Part shown: positions 33,907 to 42,073 of the stretch, one piece after another
How positions within the stretch are numbered: position 1 is the stretch's first letter
Layout of the letters: each line of letters begins with the position of its first letter
Assembly (NCBI GenBank): GCA_026003935.1
Contig: BPIE01000001.1
Location: 868,001-932,000, forward strand
Length of the DNA: 64,000 nt
Direction: 5' to 3'
From: Tepidiforma sp.
GTDB lineage: Bacteria; Chloroflexota; Dehalococcoidia; Tepidiformales; Tepidiformaceae
Notes under the pieces: generated by a model
Databases searched by the model: none
Told to the model about the DNA's origin: nothing
The model's input: only the letters and a program-made list of their open reading frames with translations
Made by a program: the position numbers and the translations under genes

Positions 33907-34397
33907 TGCGGATTCGCGCGGCCGGGCCGGCGGACCTCGATGTGATCGTCGAGCTCATCCGGGCGCTGGCTGAGTACGAGCGCGAGCCGGATGCGGTGCG
34001 GCTCGACCGCGATGTGCTGGCGGAGCACCTGTTCGGGCCGCGGCCGTATGCGGAGGTGCTGCTGGCCGAGGATGGGGAGGGGGTGCAGGGGTTCGCACTG
34101 TTCTTCCATAACTTCAGCACGTGGGAGGGGCGGCCCGGCATCTACCTCGAGGACCTCTTCGTGCGGCCGGGCGCGCGGGGGCGCGGCTACGGGCGGGCGC
34201 TGCTCGCCCGACTGGCGGCGCTGGCGGTGGAGCGGGGGTGTGCGCGGCTGGAGTGGTCGGTGCTCGATTGGAATGAGCCGGCGATTGGCTTCTACCGGGC
34301 GCTGGGGGCGCGGGCGATGGCGGAGTGGACGACGTATCGGCTGGACGGGCCGGCGCTGCGGCGGCTGGCGGATGAGGGAACGCCCGGGGACGAGTAG
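33906..34397 (+). CDS. GNAT family N-acetyltransferase
   Basis: A 163-residue GNAT-fold acetyltransferase. The N-terminal MRIRAAGPADLDVIVELIRALAEYE, the acetyl-CoA motif LFVRPGARGRGYGRALLARLA and the motif-B tail WNEPAIGFYRALGARAM are clear. It resembles the diamine/spermidine acetyltransferase-like subgroup (EYERxPD...HNFSTWEGRPGIYLEDL). The gene is translationally coupled to thrB, but no functional link is obvious. Confidence 0.92.
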   Translation: MRIRAAGPADLDVIVELIRALAEYEREPDAVRLDRDVLAEHLFGPRPYAEVLLAEDGEGVQGFALFFHNFSTWEGRPGIYLEDLFVRPGARGRGYGRALLARLAALAVERGCARLEWSVLDWNEPAIGFYRALGARAMAEWTTYRLDGPALRRLADEGTPGDE

Positions 34398-34454
34398 GGG
34401 GAACGACGGAGTGACGGGAGCGGGAAACGTTGGTTTGGTGGCGTGACACGGTGG

Positions 34455-34460
34455 TATAGT
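34455..34460 (+). promoter_or_regulatory. putative -10 box upstream of PP2C-like gene
   Basis: TATAGT about 96 nt before the TTG start. The intervening leader can fold GGTGCC/GGCAC and adjacent GC pairs. Confidence 0.3.
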
Positions 34461-34555
34461 GGCCGCTGGTGCCGGCGGGGTCCTGGCAGCGATGTTGCCG
34501 GGGGCACTGTGACGCCTCCCCGTGACCAACTCTGTGAGCTGGAGGACGGTCGCCC

Positions 34556-37000
34556 TTGACCGAGCCACTCCAGGTTGGCCAGTTCGCGATCGTGGATCAC
34601 GAACCGGTCGACCGGGGGCCGAACGCCGGGGTATTCATCGGCCGGGGCCCCGCTGACGACCGCGTGGAGCTGTACATCGTTGCCGAGGGCACGACGCCCG
34701 CGGGCGAGGCGTTTGCCGGGCACGTGGTCTCGGCGATGGGGCAGGCGCTGCCCGGGCTGGACATGAGCCTGACGGGCATGCTGCGGAGGCTGTTCGCGGA
34801 AGCGGAGCGGGTGGTGCTCGATTGGAACCGGAAGAGCATCGCGCAGCACCGGGTGGCGCTGGGTATCAGCTGCCTCGTGCGGCGCGGGGGGCAGGTGGTG
34901 CTGGGACAGGCGGGGCCGGCAGCGGCGGTGGCAGTGCACGGGGGCGACGCGGCGGTGCTTCGCCCGGAGCCGCCGTTCGACCAGCCGGTGGGGAACGGTA
35001 AGGGCGCGGGGCCGCTGCTGCGCAGGCTCCCGTTCGCGGCGGGCGACCGGGTGCTGCTGCTTTCGACGCCGGCGCTCGGTGAGGTGGATGAGGAGCTGCT
35101 GCGGGGGATTGCGGGGCTCCCCCTGGAGCAGGTGCTGCCCGACCTGTATCGGCGGGTCCAGCATCTCCGGCACCAGACGGTGGTCCTGGCGGCGCTCCCG
35201 GCGCGGGCGGCGGAGGGACCCGGGGAACAGGAGGGCACGAGCGAGGGTGCGGCGGGGGAACCGGTCATCGGGGCGGACGACGCGGGGGGGCCGGTGAGGG
35301 AGGCGCGACAGTATCAGCCGAGCCTGTTCGTGGCTGATGATCACGAAGCGGATGTCGTGCACGCGCGGCAGGAGCTGGAGCGGGTGACGCCGCGGGTACT
35401 GCCGGTGCCCATCGCCCCGGCGCGGGGGGAAGCGGAGGCGCGGGAGGCGCCGCTGGCGGCGGCGGTTGGGGAGGGGCGGGCGCGGCTCGCGCGGGTGGTG
35501 GAGGAGAGCCGAGCGCGTGCGGACCGGGCGAGGGCGGCGCTGGGGAGCGCGGCGGCCATGGCGCCGCACGGCACCCCGGGGGCTGCGCCGGTTTCAGCGA
35601 CGGCGGGCGGCCTGCCGCCACGGAGGAATCCGCGGGCGGAGAGCTTCACGCGGAGCCTTGCCCCGGCCGAGGGCCCGAAGCCGGGACCGGCACGCGAGGC
35701 GGCCGACCTTCCGCTGGTGGATGAGCTTGCGGCGGCGCGCCGGGCGCGGCCGAGCGGTTCGTTGCCCGCGCCGGCTGCGGTCGAGCGGGAGGCAGGGCTG
35801 GCCGCGGGGAGCGGTTCGCTCGTGCGGGTGCGGTCGTCGATGGGGAGGCGGTGGCGGGGGTCGGGAGCGCTGGACCGGCCGCGGCTGGGGAGTTACGCGC
35901 TGCCGCCGACGTGGGCGGTGATCATGGCGGGGCTGGCGGTGCTGCTCGTGCTGGTCGGGATTGTGACGGTGCCGTCGATGCTGCAGGGGGACCCGGGCGC
36001 AGAGTACGGCAATTTGCTGAATGGTGCGGCCCAGAAGCTGGCGGTGGCGCGGGTGGTAGAGGACCCGGCGCAGCGGCGGCAGGCGCTGGTGGAGGCGCAG
36101 GCGCTGCTGCTGAAGGCGCGGGAGGTGCAGCCCGGGGACACGCAGGCGGAGGTGCTGTTCAACGAGGTTGCGGGAGCGCTGAACGAGATGGACCGGGTGG
36201 TGGAGCCGGCGGCCGTGGAGGTGGTGGCAGCGCTGGACCGGTTCGGGGAGCGGCCGGTGGCGCCGTCGCGGATGGCGGCAGGGGCGGAGCACGTATATCT
36301 GCTGGATGCTGCGACGCCGCAGGTGATCGAAGTGACGCTTGCCGATGGCTCAGCGCGAGCGGTGTATGCGGAGGATTCGCAGGCGCAGCGGGGGCGGCCG
36401 GTGGCGATCGCGGTGCTGGATGCGAATGACCGGGGTGTGCCGGCGCTGCTGATTGTGGACCACGAGAATCGGCTGTGGGCGTGGGAGAACGGGCAGCTGG
36501 GTGTGCTGGCGTTCAATGCGCCGGAGGGGCTGAGCGTGACCGATATTGCGGTGCGGGGGCGGGACCTGTATGTGCTGGATGCGGGGCACCGGGTGGTGTA
36601 CCGGTATGCGCAGGAGCGCGAGGGCTTCCCGAACCCGCCGGTGAAGGTGCTGGAGACGGCCGACCTTGCGAACGCGCGGCGGCTGTTCGTGGATACGGAG
36701 GTCCTGACGGCGGATGCGGACGGGACGCTGCATCGGTTCATCGGGGGCGGCGTGGCGCTGACATTGGCGCAGGCGGGCATCGACCGGAAGCTGGTGGCGC
36801 CGGAGACGCCGCAGGCGCTCTCGGATGCGGAGGTGGCGGTGCTGGACCCGGCGAACAGCCGGGTGGTGGTGCTGCTGCGCGACGGGGCGTTCGAGCGGCA
36901 GTACCGCCACCCGGACTTCGAGGGGGCGCGGGCGTTTGCGGTGCGGGGGTCGGAGGCGTACATCCTGAGCGGCGGGGCCCTGCGGCGCATCACCTGGTAG
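34556..37000 (+). CDS. membrane-anchored degenerate PP2C-like protein with beta-propeller domain
   Basis: An 814-residue protein in four parts. Residues 1-230 resemble a PPM/PP2C phosphatase fold (DHEPVDRGPNAGVFIGRG, GHVVSAM, GDRVLLLSTPALGEVDEELL). The metal-binding DGMGG motif is replaced by AEGTTPAG, and other aspartates are missing. Residues 230-450 are a low-complexity, charged linker. A single transmembrane helix lies near 454-475 (WAVIMAGLAVLLVLVGIV). The outside part has a helical segment (LVEAQALLLKAREVQPGD) and a propeller-like repeat region (VTDIAVRGRDLYVLDAGHRV). Start TTG, with GGAGGA 9 nt upstream. Probably a signalling or envelope-scaffold pseudo-phosphatase; function inferred only. 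Confidence 0.6.
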   Translation: MTEPLQVGQFAIVDHEPVDRGPNAGVFIGRGPADDRVELYIVAEGTTPAGEAFAGHVVSAMGQALPGLDMSLTGMLRRLFAEAERVVLDWNRKSIAQHRVALGISCLVRRGGQVVLGQAGPAAAVAVHGGDAAVLRPEPPFDQPVGNGKGAGPLLRRLPFAAGDRVLLLSTPALGEVDEELLRGIAGLPLEQVLPDLYRRVQHLRHQTVVLAALPARAAEGPGEQEGTSEGAAGEPVIGADDAGGPVREARQYQPSLFVADDHEADVVHARQELERVTPRVLPVPIAPARGEAEAREAPLAAAVGEGRARLARVVEESRARADRARAALGSAAAMAPHGTPGAAPVSATAGGLPPRRNPRAESFTRSLAPAEGPKPGPAREAADLPLVDELAAARRARPSGSLPAPAAVEREAGLAAGSGSLVRVRSSMGRRWRGSGALDRPRLGSYALPPTWAVIMAGLAVLLVLVGIVTVPSMLQGDPGAEYGNLLNGAAQKLAVARVVEDPAQRRQALVEAQALLLKAREVQPGDTQAEVLFNEVAGALNEMDRVVEPAAVEVVAALDRFGERPVAPSRMAAGAEHVYLLDAATPQVIEVTLADGSARAVYAEDSQAQRGRPVAIAVLDANDRGVPALLIVDHENRLWAWENGQLGVLAFNAPEGLSVTDIAVRGRDLYVLDAGHRVVYRYAQEREGFPNPPVKVLETADLANARRLFVDTEVLTADADGTLHRFIGGGVALTLAQAGIDRKLVAPETPQALSDAEVAVLDPANSRVVVLLRDGAFERQYRHPDFEGARAFAVRGSEAYILSGGALRRITW

Positions 37001-37084
37001 CCAGGCAGGGGACACCCGGGGAAGGGAGAAGGGGGCGCGCGGACTCGTGACGGCCCAATTCGCGCGTGGCATACTGATTCTGCA

Positions 37085-37525
37085 GTGCAGGAGACCGGTT
37101 TCGCCGGAATGGGAGATTTGCAAGCTTCGGACGGGCGCCCGGCGCAGCCGGTGACGCGCGGGCTTCGGCGGTGGGTGTTCGTGGGGCTGGGGAGCCTGCT
37201 GGTGGGGATCGGGGTGCTGGGGATTTTCCTGCCGCTGCTGCCTTCGACGGTTTTCTTCCTTGGCGCGGCGGGGCTGTACGGGAAGAGCTCGCCGGGAGCC
37301 CATCGGTGGCTGACGACGAATCGGTGGTTCGGGCGCCACCTGCGCACCTACAAGGAGGAGCGGGGGGCCACGCTCGGCGCGAAGGCGTGGTCGATCGGGA
37401 CGCTGTGGGTGGGCATCGGCTTCAGCGAGTACTTCATCGACCTCGCCTGGGTGCAGCTGCTGCTCGTGGCCATTGGGGTTGCGGTGACGATTCACCTCGT
37501 GACGCTGCGAACGGTCCGGCGCTAG
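37085..37525 (+). CDS. DUF454 (YbaN-like) membrane protein
   Basis: A 146-residue protein of the DUF454 family. Two hydrophobic pairs are present: WVFVGLGSLLVGIGVLGIF and the C-terminal WVQLLLVAIGVAVTIHLV. Between them lies the family motif LPLLPSTVFFLGAAGLYGKSSPGAHRWL. Role unknown. Start is a GTG 9 nt after CATACT; an ATG at 37109 is the alternative. The stop shares CTAG with the convergent EVE-domain gene. Confidence 0.85.
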   Translation: MQETGFAGMGDLQASDGRPAQPVTRGLRRWVFVGLGSLLVGIGVLGIFLPLLPSTVFFLGAAGLYGKSSPGAHRWLTTNRWFGRHLRTYKEERGATLGAKAWSIGTLWVGIGFSEYFIDLAWVQLLLVAIGVAVTIHLVTLRTVRR

Positions 37526-37986
37526 GGCGCGGGCGCGGGTTCGCGGGCGGCGCGCTGGAAATCGGCGAGGAGGAGGTCCATGTCTTCCTGCGGGATTTCG
37601 TGGAGGTTGCCCTGGTAGGCGAGGGTCCAGTTTGCGCGGGGCCAGCGCTGCGTCCAGGTGAACCGGTCGTGGTAGGGCTCGGCATCGAGCCAGCGCTCTT
37701 CGGGGAGGACGACGAGGGGTTCGATGGGGGCGCGGTAGGGGTAGAGTTCGTCGGGCTTTTTCGCGCTTTGCCAGATGCGGGTGTGTTCTTCGACGACGGG
37801 CCCGGTGACGCGGCAGATGGCGGCGAACTGTTTCTTGCCGGAGACGTAGAAGGCGAGCAGGTCGCCGGGCTCGATGGCGGCGGCCATCTTGCGGCGGGTG
37901 CTCTTGAAGCCGTGGCGGGTGAAGCCGAGGGCGCGGGTTGTCGCGAAAATCTCGGGTGAGCCGACGACGATCCAGTTGCGCGGCAT
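37522..37986 (-). CDS. EVE domain (PUA-like) protein
   Basis: A 154-residue EVE-domain protein: RNWIVVGSPEIFATTRALGF, IEPGDLLAFYVSGKKQFAAICRVTG and the C-terminal ANWTLAYQGNLHEIPQEDMDLL. EVE domains share the YTH/PUA fold and bind modified bases in RNA or DNA; some sit in anti-phage systems. Here it follows ribD with no gap (TGA directly followed by ATG), so it is translationally coupled to a riboflavin gene rather than to a defence locus. Confidence 0.85.
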   Translation of the reverse strand: MPRNWIVVGSPEIFATTRALGFTRHGFKSTRRKMAAAIEPGDLLAFYVSGKKQFAAICRVTGPVVEEHTRIWQSAKKPDELYPYRAPIEPLVVLPEERWLDAEPYHDRFTWTQRWPRANWTLAYQGNLHEIPQEDMDLLLADFQRAAREPAPAP

Positions 37987-39108
37987 TCAGGCCTCCGGCG
38001 CGGAAATGGGCAGCGGCGGCTGCCAGCTGCCAGTGTACCCGCGGATGAGGACATCGGGCGGGAGGGGTGTGATTTCGACGGGGTCGAGGTGGACGGGAGG
38101 GAGCCCGGAGCCGGGCGGGAGGAGCGGGATGCCGGCTGGCCCGAGGATGCGCGGCGTGACGTAGGCGTGGATTTCGTCGACGAGGTTGTCGGCGAGGAAG
38201 GAGGCGTGGACGGTGGGGCCGCCTTCGACGATGAGGGACTGGATGTTGCGCTGGCCGAGTGCGCGGAGGAGCTGGTGGAGCTCGAGCCGGCCGGCTGTGT
38301 GTTCGAGCTCGAGGATGGTTGCGCCGCGGGCGCGCAGGGCTTCGCGCCATGCGGGCGCTGAGCCCTGTGCGGTGGCGACGATGACGGGTGCGCCGGGGTG
38401 GAAGACGCGTGCTTCGGGGTCGATGCGTCCGCGCGCGTCGAGGACGATGCGGGCGGGCTGGCGTTGGGCGGGCGTTCCGCCCGGGCGGGCGGTGAGCGCG
38501 GGGTCGTCGGCGAGGATGGTTCCGCTGCCGACGAGGATGGCATCGACCCAGTCGCGGTCGCGGTGGGCGCGGGCGACGGCGGCTTCGCCGGTGAGCCAGG
38601 TGATGCCTGCGGCCGGTGCACCGACGGCGCCATCGAGGCTGACGGCGAACTTTGCGATGACGTAGGGGATGCCGAGCTGGCGCCACTTGAGGTAGGGGCG
38701 GAGGAGGTCGGCAACGGCCTCGGCGCCGTCGCCGATTTCGACGTCGACGCCGGCTGCGCGGAGGCGCTGGATGCCGGGGCCGCCAACGTGCGGGTCGAGG
38801 AGGGCGACGACGACGCGTCGGACGCCGGCGGCGATGATGGCTTCGGAGCAGGGGGGCGTGCGCTTGCCGGGGAAGGGGACGCAGGGTTCGAGGGTGCAGT
38901 ACAGCGTTGCGCCGCGGGCATCGGGGCCGGCTGCGGCGAGCGCTGCGGCTTCGGCGTGTGGGCCGCCGTAGGGGGCCGTGGCGCCGCGGGCGATGACCCG
39001 GCCGTCGCGGACGACCACGGCTCCGACCCATGGGTTTGGCGAGGTACGGCCGCGGACGGCGGCGGCGAGCTGGATGGCCTCGTGCATGAAGGGGGAGGGC
39101 TGGCCCAT
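37987..39108 (-). CDS. ribD: bifunctional riboflavin biosynthesis protein RibD
   Basis: A 373-residue RibD with an N-terminal deaminase and a C-terminal reductase of pyrimidine intermediates in riboflavin synthesis. Zinc ligands are in GGPHAEAAAL (His, catalytic Glu) and in LEPCVPFPGKRTPPC. The latter has a C-x10-C spacing where C-x8-C is usual. The reductase half begins IPYVIAKFAVSLDGAVG and has TWLTGEAAVARAHRDRDWVDAILVGSGT. No ribB/A, ribE or ribH nearby. TACCCT lies 6 nt before the ATG, so it is probably leaderless. Confidence 0.93.
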   Translation of the reverse strand: MGQPSPFMHEAIQLAAAVRGRTSPNPWVGAVVVRDGRVIARGATAPYGGPHAEAAALAAAGPDARGATLYCTLEPCVPFPGKRTPPCSEAIIAAGVRRVVVALLDPHVGGPGIQRLRAAGVDVEIGDGAEAVADLLRPYLKWRQLGIPYVIAKFAVSLDGAVGAPAAGITWLTGEAAVARAHRDRDWVDAILVGSGTILADDPALTARPGGTPAQRQPARIVLDARGRIDPEARVFHPGAPVIVATAQGSAPAWREALRARGATILELEHTAGRLELHQLLRALGQRNIQSLIVEGGPTVHASFLADNLVDEIHAYVTPRILGPAGIPLLPPGSGLPPVHLDPVEITPLPPDVLIRGYTGSWQPPLPISAPEA

Positions 39109-39114
39109 GGCTGG

Positions 39115-39120
39115 AGGGTA
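39115..39120 (-). promoter_or_regulatory. putative -10 of leaderless ribD
   Basis: TACCCT on the minus strand, 6 nt before the ATG. Confidence 0.5.
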
Positions 39121-39143
39121 CTGGAGGGCGCGGGAATGTGCGT

Positions 39144-39168
39144 GCGGGGCGCCTGACGGGCGCCCCGC
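39144..39168. terminator. hairpin between hydrolase and ribD
   Basis: 10-bp stem GCGGGGCGCC / GGCGCCCCGC with TGACG loop, in the gap downstream of the minus-strand hydrolase gene (which ends at 39206). Confidence 0.6.
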
Positions 39169-39205
39169 GCGAGCCTGGCGGCAGCCATGCCCTGCCGCCG
39201 AAGCG

Positions 39206-39988
39206 TTAATTGGGCCGGAGGAACCAGCTCCCGGCGATGGTTGCGAAGCGGCTCGGCTGCTCGAGGTTGATGAGATGGCCGGCATCGAGGACGGTCTTTG
39301 CTTCGCTGCCGCGGATGTGAGACTTCCAGATAGGGATGTAGGCGGGGGGAACGATACGGTCGCCGGCGGCGCCGACGAGGATGGTGGGGGCGGTGATGCG
39401 AGGCAGCCGCTTGATGACGCCGGTATCGGGAATTGGCCAGAGGAACTTCGCGGCGGCTTTGAGGTCCTTCATTTCCTGGACGTAGTTTTCGAGGGGGTCG
39501 GCGGTGCCGTCGCGGAGGATGAGGTTTTCCCGCCGGGCAGGGTCGGCGAAGAGCACTTCGGTGGCGCGGAGGGGGTTCTGGGCGAAGGGGTCTTCGCCTT
39601 TGATGTCGTCGTCCCAGATGCCGATGGGAGTGAAGAGGGCGAGTCGGCGGACGCGGTCGGGGCGGATTGCGGCGAGCTCGGCGGCGATCCAGGCGCCGAT
39701 GGAGTGACCGACGATGTGGACGGTGTCGAGGCCGAGGCCGTCGAGGAAGTCGGTGTAGTGGAGGACGAGGTCGAGGCCGGATTCGACTTCCTCGAGGCCC
39801 TGGGAGGGGCCCCAGCCGGGGTGATAGGGTGCGAAGACTTCGAAGCGGGTTGCGAGCTCGGCGATTGCGGGCTCCCATCCCTGGAGGCCGGCGAGGTGGT
39901 GGAGGTAGAGGACGGGTTCGCCGGCGCCGCCGCGGAAGAAGTGGACCGGTGCGCTGCCCGGGCGGAGGGTGATGGTGAGCTGTTCCAT
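39206..39988 (-). CDS. alpha/beta hydrolase
   Basis: A 260-residue alpha/beta hydrolase. LYLHHLAGLQGWEPAI is the oxyanion strand (HH rather than HG), the nucleophile elbow is VGHSIGAWIA, the acid is in LVGAAGDRIVPP and the histidine in LDAGHLINLEQP. It is downstream of the luciferase-like oxidoreductase on the same strand, and the combination suggests a joint catabolic step (oxidation, then hydrolysis), as in meta-cleavage or Baeyer-Villiger routes. Substrate not determinable. Confidence 0.9.
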   Translation of the reverse strand: MEQLTITLRPGSAPVHFFRGGAGEPVLYLHHLAGLQGWEPAIAELATRFEVFAPYHPGWGPSQGLEEVESGLDLVLHYTDFLDGLGLDTVHIVGHSIGAWIAAELAAIRPDRVRRLALFTPIGIWDDDIKGEDPFAQNPLRATEVLFADPARRENLILRDGTADPLENYVQEMKDLKAAAKFLWPIPDTGVIKRLPRITAPTILVGAAGDRIVPPAYIPIWKSHIRGSEAKTVLDAGHLINLEQPSRFATIAGSWFLRPN

Positions 39989-40012
39989 GGAGCGGCTCCT
40001 GCTCTGGGGTGT

Positions 40013-41257
40013 TCAGGCGTTGACGTGCTGGCGGATGGGGCGCGGCTCGGCCATGAGGTGCGCGGGGAGGGGCTTCGGCGACCAGTGGTCCTCGTAGCCC
40101 TGCCAGAGGTGGCGGAGCCGGGGGATGACCTTTTCGGCGAAGAGACGGGTGCTTTTTTCGCACTTTTCGCGGGGCATGTCGCCGATGTGGAGGAGGCAGA
40201 AGACGTGACCGACGCGGAGAGAGGTGATGAGGTGCTCCATCTGTTCGGTGACCTGGTCGGGGTTGCCGGCGACGAGGAAGCCTTCGTCGACGCACTGGCG
40301 GTAGGACTTGCCGACGGCGCCGCCCGAGGAGACGCCGGCGACCTGTGCCTTGAGGCCGGCGCGAATGGTGGCTTCGGTGCGGTAGCCGGGGGCATCGGCA
40401 AAGCCGGGGTAGATGTGGAGGCAGCGCTCGAAGAAGTATTTGGCGTGCTGGAAGTAGCTTTCTTCGGCTTCGGCGTCGGTTTCTGCGACGATGATTTGCT
40501 GGGCGAAGGATGCCTGGTACGGGTTGAAGGGGAGGCCGAGGGCTTCGACGCGCTCGTGGAAGCCGTTCATGAGCTGGGCGGCTCGTTTGAAGCCGGAGAA
40601 GCTGAGGTAGGAGTAGTTGTAACCGCGCTCGGCGCAGAAGTCCCAGGTTTCGATGGAGCCGCCGCCGGGGATCCAGATGGGGGGATGGGGTTTCTGGATG
40701 GGGCGGGGCCAGATGTTGACGTAGCGGAGTTTGTTGAAGCGGCCGTTCCAGGCGAAGACGTTGGGGTCCGTCCATGCGCGGATGATGAGGTCGTGATTCT
40801 CCTGGTAGCGCTCGCGGAGGGTGGCGGGGTTGGCGCCGAAGGCGTAGTTGGTGTCCATGGAGGTGCCGACGGGGAATCCGGCGATGAGCCGCCCGCCGGA
40901 GATGACATCGAGCATGGCCATCTCCTCGGCGACGCGGGTTGGCGGGTTGTAGAGGGCGATGGACATGCCGAGGAGGACGATGGAGACGTCGCGGGTGCGG
41001 CGCGCGAGGGTGGCGGCCATGAGGGCGGGGGATGGCATGAGGCCGTAGGCGTTGGCGTGGTGTTCGTTGACGCCGATGCCGTCGAAGCCGAGCTCTGCGG
41101 CGAATTCGAGGAGGTCGAGGTAGTCGTGGTAGATGCGGTGGCCTTTGACGGGGTCGTAGAGGCGGGAGTCGACGTCGACCCAGACGCTGCGGTGTTTCTG
41201 CCGGAAGTCGTCCGGCAGGTAGGGGTAGGGCATGAGGTTGAACCAGTGGAACTTCAT
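40013..41257 (-). CDS. luciferase-like (LLM class) flavin-dependent oxidoreductase
   Basis: A 414-residue luciferase-like TIM-barrel monooxygenase or dehydrogenase (FMN or F420). N-terminal FHWFNLMPYPYLPDDF, DGIGVNEHHANAYGLMPSPALMAATLARRT and VAEEMAMLDVISGGRLIAGFPVGT are family motifs; the C-terminal half includes FLVAGNPDQVTEQMEHLI. It is longer than average LLM proteins because of an added C-terminal tail. The ATG at 41257 with GGGAGG upstream is preferred. It is followed by an alpha/beta hydrolase and preceded on the same strand by two Cys-bearing regulators, which may control it. Confidence 0.92.
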   Translation of the reverse strand: MKFHWFNLMPYPYLPDDFRQKHRSVWVDVDSRLYDPVKGHRIYHDYLDLLEFAAELGFDGIGVNEHHANAYGLMPSPALMAATLARRTRDVSIVLLGMSIALYNPPTRVAEEMAMLDVISGGRLIAGFPVGTSMDTNYAFGANPATLRERYQENHDLIIRAWTDPNVFAWNGRFNKLRYVNIWPRPIQKPHPPIWIPGGGSIETWDFCAERGYNYSYLSFSGFKRAAQLMNGFHERVEALGLPFNPYQASFAQQIIVAETDAEAEESYFQHAKYFFERCLHIYPGFADAPGYRTEATIRAGLKAQVAGVSSGGAVGKSYRQCVDEGFLVAGNPDQVTEQMEHLITSLRVGHVFCLLHIGDMPREKCEKSTRLFAEKVIPRLRHLWQGYEDHWSPKPLPAHLMAEPRPIRQHVNA

Positions 41258-41353
41258 GCCGCGCGCCTCCCGTGGCGAGTTGTTTTGCGGGAGGCTAAGT
41301 TCTGCGGGTGGTGATGGTGACGTCCGAACGGGCCTCACGCGCGGGCCGTTGGG

Positions 41354-42040
41354 CTATTCCTCGGGGGAGGCTTCGTAGGTGCAGAGGGGGTCGCCGGCGA
41401 GGCGATGTTCGGTGCGGGTAATGGTCATTCCGGGGAGGACGGCGCGGAGGACAGCGCATTCGGCGTCGCAGACTTCGGGGACGTCGACGGCGAGGCGGAG
41501 GAGGGGGCAGTGGCGAAGGACGATGCGCGCGGTGCCGCCTTCGGCGATTTCGAGCCTGGGGAAGTAGCCGTACCGTTCGAGGAGCTCGAGGACGCTGGCG
41601 AGGCGGCCGTGGTGGGGATTGGCGGCGAGGTGGAGCTCGGCGAGCTCGACCTGGCCATCGACGACGCGGGAGAGTACGCGCTGGAGGAGCTCGGGGGATT
41701 CGCTGCGGATGGCGGTGATGAGTGCGACGGCGATGTCGGCGTACTGCTGGGGGAAGAGGCTTTCGCCGCGCGGGGTGAGGCGGAAGACGTGGCGGGGGCG
41801 GCCGGGGCCTTCGCGGACTTTGGTGAAGGTGACGAGGCCCTGGGTTTCGAGGGAGAGGAGGTGCTGGCGGACGGCACCGGGGGAGAGGTAGGTCTCGCGG
41901 GCGAGCTGGTCGGTTGTGGCTTCGCCGAGTGCCTTGATGGCCATGATGAGCGCCTGCCGGGTGGGGGTCAGGTACTCGAGGCTGCCGCCGTGTGGCGTGT
42001 CGCTCCCCAACACGGGGGCAACGATACCGTCACGATGCAC
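41354..42040 (-). CDS. SufR-like winged-helix regulator with C-terminal cysteines (1)
   Basis: A 228-residue regulator. The N-terminal winged helix (ATTDQLARETYLSPGAVRQHL, VREGPGRPRHVFRLTPRGESLFP) matches the SufR/DeoR-like group. The C-terminal sensor domain has cysteines at LRHCPLL, PEVCDAEC and DPLCTYE; the first two main ones are 13 apart and the last is 29 further, the pattern expected for a ligand-binding iron-sulfur cluster. Such proteins sense Fe-S status or redox. The paralogue directly upstream (42074-42721) has the same spacing. Start GTG is provisional because no SD is clear. Confidence 0.82.
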   Translation of the reverse strand: MHRDGIVAPVLGSDTPHGGSLEYLTPTRQALIMAIKALGEATTDQLARETYLSPGAVRQHLLSLETQGLVTFTKVREGPGRPRHVFRLTPRGESLFPQQYADIAVALITAIRSESPELLQRVLSRVVDGQVELAELHLAANPHHGRLASVLELLERYGYFPRLEIAEGGTARIVLRHCPLLRLAVDVPEVCDAECAVLRAVLPGMTITRTEHRLAGDPLCTYEASPEE

Positions 42041-42073
42041 ATAGCGCGAATGCGTAGAGGTTTTCGAATTGAA

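Noticed and set aside
34398-34555. tRNA or riboswitch in the leader of the PP2C-like gene
   Set aside because: A GC hairpin is possible, but there is no T-loop, anticodon arm or known riboswitch core.
37522-37986. EVE-domain gene as part of a defence island
   Set aside because: Neighbours are ribD and a DUF454 membrane protein; no nuclease, methylase or other defence genes are nearby.
37434-40775. 1113-codon open frame on the - strand
   Set aside because: It runs across EVE, ribD, hydrolase and luciferase-like genes out of frame. Arg/Pro/Ser-rich low-complexity product, no motif.
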